From: RHLJ01 sp963974345
GTDB taxonomy: Bacteria > Bacteroidota > Rhodothermia > Balneolales > Balneolaceae
Length of the DNA stretch: 64,000 nucleotides
Direction of reading: 5' to 3'
Assembly (NCBI GenBank): GCA_963974345.1
Contig: CAXBBW010000002.1
Span: 248,001-312,000 of the forward strand
Shown here: piece after piece, positions 60,800 through 64,000 of the stretch
Numbering within the stretch: position 1 is the first letter of the stretch
Layout of the letters: the number at the start of each line of letters is the position of its first letter
Translations under genes and position numbers: made by a program
The notes under the pieces: generated by a model
The model's input: only the letters and a program-made list of their open reading frames with translations
What the model was told of the DNA's origin: nothing
Database searches by the model: none

Positions 60800-62305
60800 T
60801 TATACATCAAAATCTCTAAAATCTTCTTCGTCTAAATTTCCGAATGAAGAAAACATGGATCCAACCATATCAGAATACGAAGTCTGGTCATCTAGGTCTT
60901 GCTTACTTAACATCGAATTTTGATGTAATGCTTCTAAAATTAAGTCCATCCACGCGTTTAATGCTTCATCAGAGGTTTGTTTAATATGTTTCTTCACCAA
61001 CTTTTGGAGACCGTCAACTTCACTTAAAATGCTTTTATACATCGCATTTGGAAGTGTGTCTGGAAGGTTCACTTCTTTTCCGCTCGAAAACCAGTCAGTT
61101 ATTTCTTTGTATGTACTTTTCTCTTCTTCAGAACGACTTTGTGGATCTGGAAAGTGTTTTTTGAAAACTTTACTTATAGCTCGACCAATAATATGCTTTG
61201 CCACACTAATAGCTCCTTCTTGCTCACCTTCATAAACTAATTCTAGTTTCCCAGTAAGAGCAGGTACCATGTGATAAATATCAGCAATTCTTACTGAAGT
61301 TTCTGACTCTCCATTAATCACAGCCCTTCGTTCAGCTGAGGAAATTATTTGCTCCATGGCTGTGATACTCATTCTTGTAGAAACTCCACTTTTCTGATCT
61401 ACATATTCAGAATCACGAGCTTCAAAAGCTGTTTGTTCTAATACCTCACGATAAACATCTTGAATGTGAACTTTCACATTCTCATCCCTATTGTCCCAAG
61501 CTTCTTGTTTTGTAATATTAATTCCTATTTCAACTTCTTTTGGATAATGGGTAATAATTTGTGCATCAATTCTATCCTTTAAAGGTGTTATAATATTACC
61601 GCGATTGGTATAATCTTCAGGGTTTGCAGAAAATGCCATCGAGATGTCAAGCGGTATACGAACATTAAACCCACGAATTTGAATATCTCTTTCCTGCATG
61701 ATATTTAGCAACGCTACTTGAATTCTAGGTTGTAAATCGGGGAGTTCATTAATTACAAAAATCCCCCTATTTGTTCTGGGTATTAATCCAAAATTAATGG
61801 CATTTTCATCTGCTAAATTTAGTTTTTGGGTTGCCGCTTTTATCGGGTCAATATCTCCAATTAAATCAGCAACAGTAGTATCTGGTGTCGCTAATTTTTC
61901 TCCATAACGATGTGAACGATGAACCCAAGCAATTGGAGTATCATCTCCTTTCTTTGCAATTATATCTTTAGCATACCGAGATAATGGCTTGAAAGGATCG
62001 TCATTAATTTCCGAACCTTCTACTATGGGCATGTACTCGTCTAAAAATTGTACTAACATTCGTAATATTTTAGTTTTTGCCTGACCCCTTAAGCCAAGCA
62101 AAATCATATCGTGCCGAGAAAGAATTGCATTTTGGATTTGAGGAAGAACTGTTTTCTCATATCCTAAAATTCCATCAAATAAAGTGCCTCCTTCTTTTAT
62201 TCTGGAAATCAAATTTTTACGAATTTCATCCTTTACAGAAATTGATTCCCAACCACTCTTTCGTAATTCTTTAATGGTCTTTACTTTTGTTTGTAAATCT
62301 TTCAT
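60800..62305 (-). CDS. AAA+ ATPase of the magnesium-chelatase/MoxR-related type with non-canonical Walker B
   Basis: A 501-residue AAA+ protein. Walker A is GLRGQAKT at residues 71-78. The usual DE of Walker B is replaced by NE (IFVINELPD, residues 182-190); sensor 1 is FSANPEDYTNRGNI near 226. The C-terminal half is a helical lid followed by an acidic end with many serines. The family is annotated in many genomes as magnesium chelatase ChlI-like or sigma-54-interacting; no chlorophyll pathway is present. No VWA partner is adjacent. Its role is unknown. Starts with ATG at 62303-62305. Confidence 0.85.
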   Translation of the reverse strand: MKDLQTKVKTIKELRKSGWESISVKDEIRKNLISRIKEGGTLFDGILGYEKTVLPQIQNAILSRHDMILLGLRGQAKTKILRMLVQFLDEYMPIVEGSEINDDPFKPLSRYAKDIIAKKGDDTPIAWVHRSHRYGEKLATPDTTVADLIGDIDPIKAATQKLNLADENAINFGLIPRTNRGIFVINELPDLQPRIQVALLNIMQERDIQIRGFNVRIPLDISMAFSANPEDYTNRGNIITPLKDRIDAQIITHYPKEVEIGINITKQEAWDNRDENVKVHIQDVYREVLEQTAFEARDSEYVDQKSGVSTRMSITAMEQIISSAERRAVINGESETSVRIADIYHMVPALTGKLELVYEGEQEGAISVAKHIIGRAISKVFKKHFPDPQSRSEEEKSTYKEITDWFSSGKEVNLPDTLPNAMYKSILSEVDGLQKLVKKHIKQTSDEALNAWMDLILEALHQNSMLSKQDLDDQTSYSDMVGSMFSSFGNLDEEDFRDFDV

Positions 62306-62372
62306 GCCTTTATTTTGCAGTAATTTTTATAATTAACTTTTGCAGTTCCGTTTTTATTCACTGTTTCTAAAA

Positions 62373-63632
62373 TTAATCTATGGAATTTGTAAGGGCGCGG
62401 GCTTTTATCAAAGTTTCTTCCCATTCTTCTTCAGGATCAGAGTCACTCGTTATTGCACCTCCAACTGGGTATATCAAAGTATTCTTTTCAATTATTGCTG
62501 TTCGAATTACCACATTAAAATCGAAATCATCCTTGGGTGAAATGTAACCGATAGCTCCCGAGTAAATTCCTCGCTTATAATCTTCCAATTCTTCAATGGA
62601 TTGCATAGCCGAAATCTTGGGTGCGCCTGTCATTGAACCCATAGGGAAACATGATTTTATAATTTCGATAGAATCCACCTCAGGCTCAACTTCGCATTCG
62701 ACTGTTGATACCATTTGATGCACAGTTTTAAAGCTCTGAATCTCAAATAAATCTTTTACTTTAACACTCCCTTTTTTGGCAATCTTACCTAAATCGTTTC
62801 GCACCAAATCAACAATCATTAGGTTTTCGGCTCGATTTTTTTCTGATTGCAGAAGTAAATTCATTCCATCTTCGTCTTTTCCCAATCCTTTTAATGATGT
62901 CCCTTTAATTGGCTGAGACCACACTTTATCTTCTTTTTTTGCAATAAACCGTTCAGGTGAAGAACAGCATACTGAAATCCCATCCACAAAAACATAGGAT
63001 GCGAAAGGAACAGGTCCTATCTCTCGCATAGCTTTATATAAATCTATTGGATCTCCTTCAAAATTGAATTCTAAAGGATGAGATAAATTTATTTCATAAT
63101 AATCCCCTTCTTCAATATGCCCCTGAGCAACCTTTACTTTCTTAAGATATTCCTCTTTATTTATTTGGGTTCTTTTGGAACATTTAAACTCGGACTTTTT
63201 TTCATCCGCCAATTTAACTTGTTCTTCTTCGCCAAGTAAATATTCTGGACTTCCTTCTCTGGAAAACTCAATTAATATTTCCGGTACCAGAAAAAACATA
63301 TCAGGTGCTGTATTCAAGGAAGGATTTTTTGAATCTAACTCTTCAATTTTATTTTTCAGATCGTATCCGAAATACCCAAATAACCAGCTTTCTTGCTTTG
63401 CCCTAAATTCTTGAAGCACTTCAAAAGGGTTGCCCTGTTTATATACTTCGACACCATCTTGAAAAATGGTTATTTTATTTCCTTTACTCTTAATCCATGC
63501 TTTAGGCTTGGCTGCTAAATATGATTTAGTGCTCGCAGGATGGTCTTCCTTTTGGGATTCCAACAAAACTAAGTTTCCAAATCGGCGGAAATTGCGAAGT
63601 AAGTTTAATATGTAATCGAAATTTTTGGGCAT
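62373..63632 (-). CDS. pabB: Aminodeoxychorismate synthase component I (PabB)
   Basis: A 419-residue chorismate-binding enzyme of the PabB/TrpE/isochorismate group. The active-site motif PIKGTSLKG near residue 244, with Lys in place of the Ala of TrpE (PIAGT), favours PabB. NRAENLMIVDLVRNDLGKIA near 269 and the signature FPMGSMTGAPKISAMQSIEELE near 335 complete the site. It converts chorismate with ammonia from PabA to 4-amino-4-deoxychorismate for folate. A PabA partner is not in the window. Divergent from pyrD. Confidence 0.88.
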   Translation of the reverse strand: MPKNFDYILNLLRNFRRFGNLVLLESQKEDHPASTKSYLAAKPKAWIKSKGNKITIFQDGVEVYKQGNPFEVLQEFRAKQESWLFGYFGYDLKNKIEELDSKNPSLNTAPDMFFLVPEILIEFSREGSPEYLLGEEEQVKLADEKKSEFKCSKRTQINKEEYLKKVKVAQGHIEEGDYYEINLSHPLEFNFEGDPIDLYKAMREIGPVPFASYVFVDGISVCCSSPERFIAKKEDKVWSQPIKGTSLKGLGKDEDGMNLLLQSEKNRAENLMIVDLVRNDLGKIAKKGSVKVKDLFEIQSFKTVHQMVSTVECEVEPEVDSIEIIKSCFPMGSMTGAPKISAMQSIEELEDYKRGIYSGAIGYISPKDDFDFNVVIRTAIIEKNTLIYPVGGAITSDSDPEEEWEETLIKARALTNSID

Positions 63633-63710
63633 ATTTTAGACGCAAATGATACGGTTTCTCATCGATTTTTTTGCAGGCTTTTGCTTATCATCAAACATTA
63701 AATTCTTCAG

Positions 63711-64000
63711 ATGCTCTATAAATCATTCGTCAAGCCTTTTCTTTTCAAAAAAGATGCTGAATCAGCTCACGAGCTAGCAGTTCATCTTTCTTCTAAAACA
63801 AGCCATTCTAATATTTTAATTGGTCTTGCTAAAATAGCATATGGCTTTGATGACACAAGATTAAAGAAAGAATTTTTTGGTCTTAATTTTCCTAATCCTG
63901 TTGGACTTGCTGCTGGTTTTGATAAGAATGGTGTAACTCCAAAAGCAATGCAAGCACTTGGCTTTGGCTTTGTTGAGATTGGAAGCATCACTGCAAAACC
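63711..64000 (+). CDS. pyrD: Quinone-dependent dihydroorotate dehydrogenase, 5' part
   Basis: From the ATG at 63711 an open frame runs off the window (about 96 codons). It reads MLYKSFVKPFLFKKDAESAH, then LAKIAYGFDD, FFGLNFPNPVGLAAGFDKNG and FGFVEIGSITAK. The N-terminal amphipathic helices and GLAAGFDKNG, the FMN-site loop, are diagnostic of class 2 (membrane-associated, quinone-linked) PyrD, in the fourth step of pyrimidine synthesis. The rest of the enzyme lies beyond the window. It diverges from pabB, with 78 bases between start codons. Confidence 0.95.
   Translation, partial: MLYKSFVKPFLFKKDAESAHELAVHLSSKTSHSNILIGLAKIAYGFDDTRLKKEFFGLNFPNPVGLAAGFDKNGVTPKAMQALGFGFVEIGSITAK

Noticed and set aside
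60800..62305. Chlorophyll-type magnesium chelatase subunit
   Set aside because: Only a general AAA+ resemblance; no ChlD, ChlH or other pigment genes are nearby and Walker B is altered.

Overview
The window is an AT-rich, densely coded chromosomal segment of a Gram-negative bacterium from the Bacteroidota/Balneolota side of the tree; a Balneolales-type marine heterotroph is the best guess. The support is indirect: a type IX secretion (T9SS) C-terminal sorting domain on a 1005-residue FG-GAP protein, a serine palmitoyltransferase of the Bacteroidota kind, a fused E1 alpha/beta dehydrogenase, Omp85-type and small beta-barrel outer-membrane proteins, heme A synthesis genes, and several promoter-like TAnnTTTG elements. 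Shine-Dalgarno sequences are mostly weak. No prophage, insertion sequence, plasmid function or CRISPR array was seen; this is core genome with a few accessory patches.

Layout. 1-5.3 kb: 5' end of a pterin dehydratase gene, an ion-transporter/Omp85 pair, uppP, an orphan MoxR ATPase and a small basic protein. 5.3-12.7 kb: housekeeping genes cmk-rpsA (minus) and rpsT-gpmI-clpC (plus). 12.8-17 kb: two exported proteins of unknown role, then an SDR epimerase plus glycosyltransferase. 17.0-17.7 kb: six tRNA genes (Pro, Arg, Cys, Glu, His, Glu) and a deleted tRNA-Arg-like relic. 17.9-22 kb: a polyprenol-type glycosyltransferase, a short MerR regulator, divergent ctaA and ctaB, and an RDD protein. 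22.1-28.2 kb: a tightly coupled six-gene operon SpoIIM / multi-TM / DUF4129 / DUF4350 / MoxR / DUF58, a widely conserved but poorly understood membrane module. 28.2-28.6 kb: the only gene-free stretch over 300 bases, with a long inverted repeat and a possible 32-codon ORF. 28.6-32.5 kb: fused E1 dehydrogenase and fumC. 32.6-38.5 kb: a probable sphingolipid locus (two glycosyltransferases, serine palmitoyltransferase, a GNAT-like acyltransferase and a divergent SDR). 38.5-50.7 kb: surface or exported proteins mixed with mutY, rpsU and radA. 50.7-64 kb: class I aldolase, dus, an S9 peptidase, serS, an Lrp regulator, a sigma-54 activator overlapping lptE, a metallo-hydrolase, rpmE, an unusual AAA+ ATPase, pabB and the start of pyrD.

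How the genes work together. Envelope biology dominates: undecaprenyl phosphate recycling, LPS assembly (lptE), candidate sphingolipid synthesis and glycosylation, an Omp85 protein, a T9SS cargo and the MoxR/DUF58 membrane module. Respiration and central carbon metabolism are represented by heme A synthesis, the E1 dehydrogenase, fumarase, aldolase and phosphoglycerate mutase. The most interesting leads are the MoxR-DUF58-SpoIIM-RDD module, the candidate ceramide locus, the tRNA-Arg acceptor-stem relic, an AAA+ ATPase with a non-canonical Walker B, and a sensorless sigma-54 activator coupled to lptE. All family assignments were made by eye from motifs; no database search was run.
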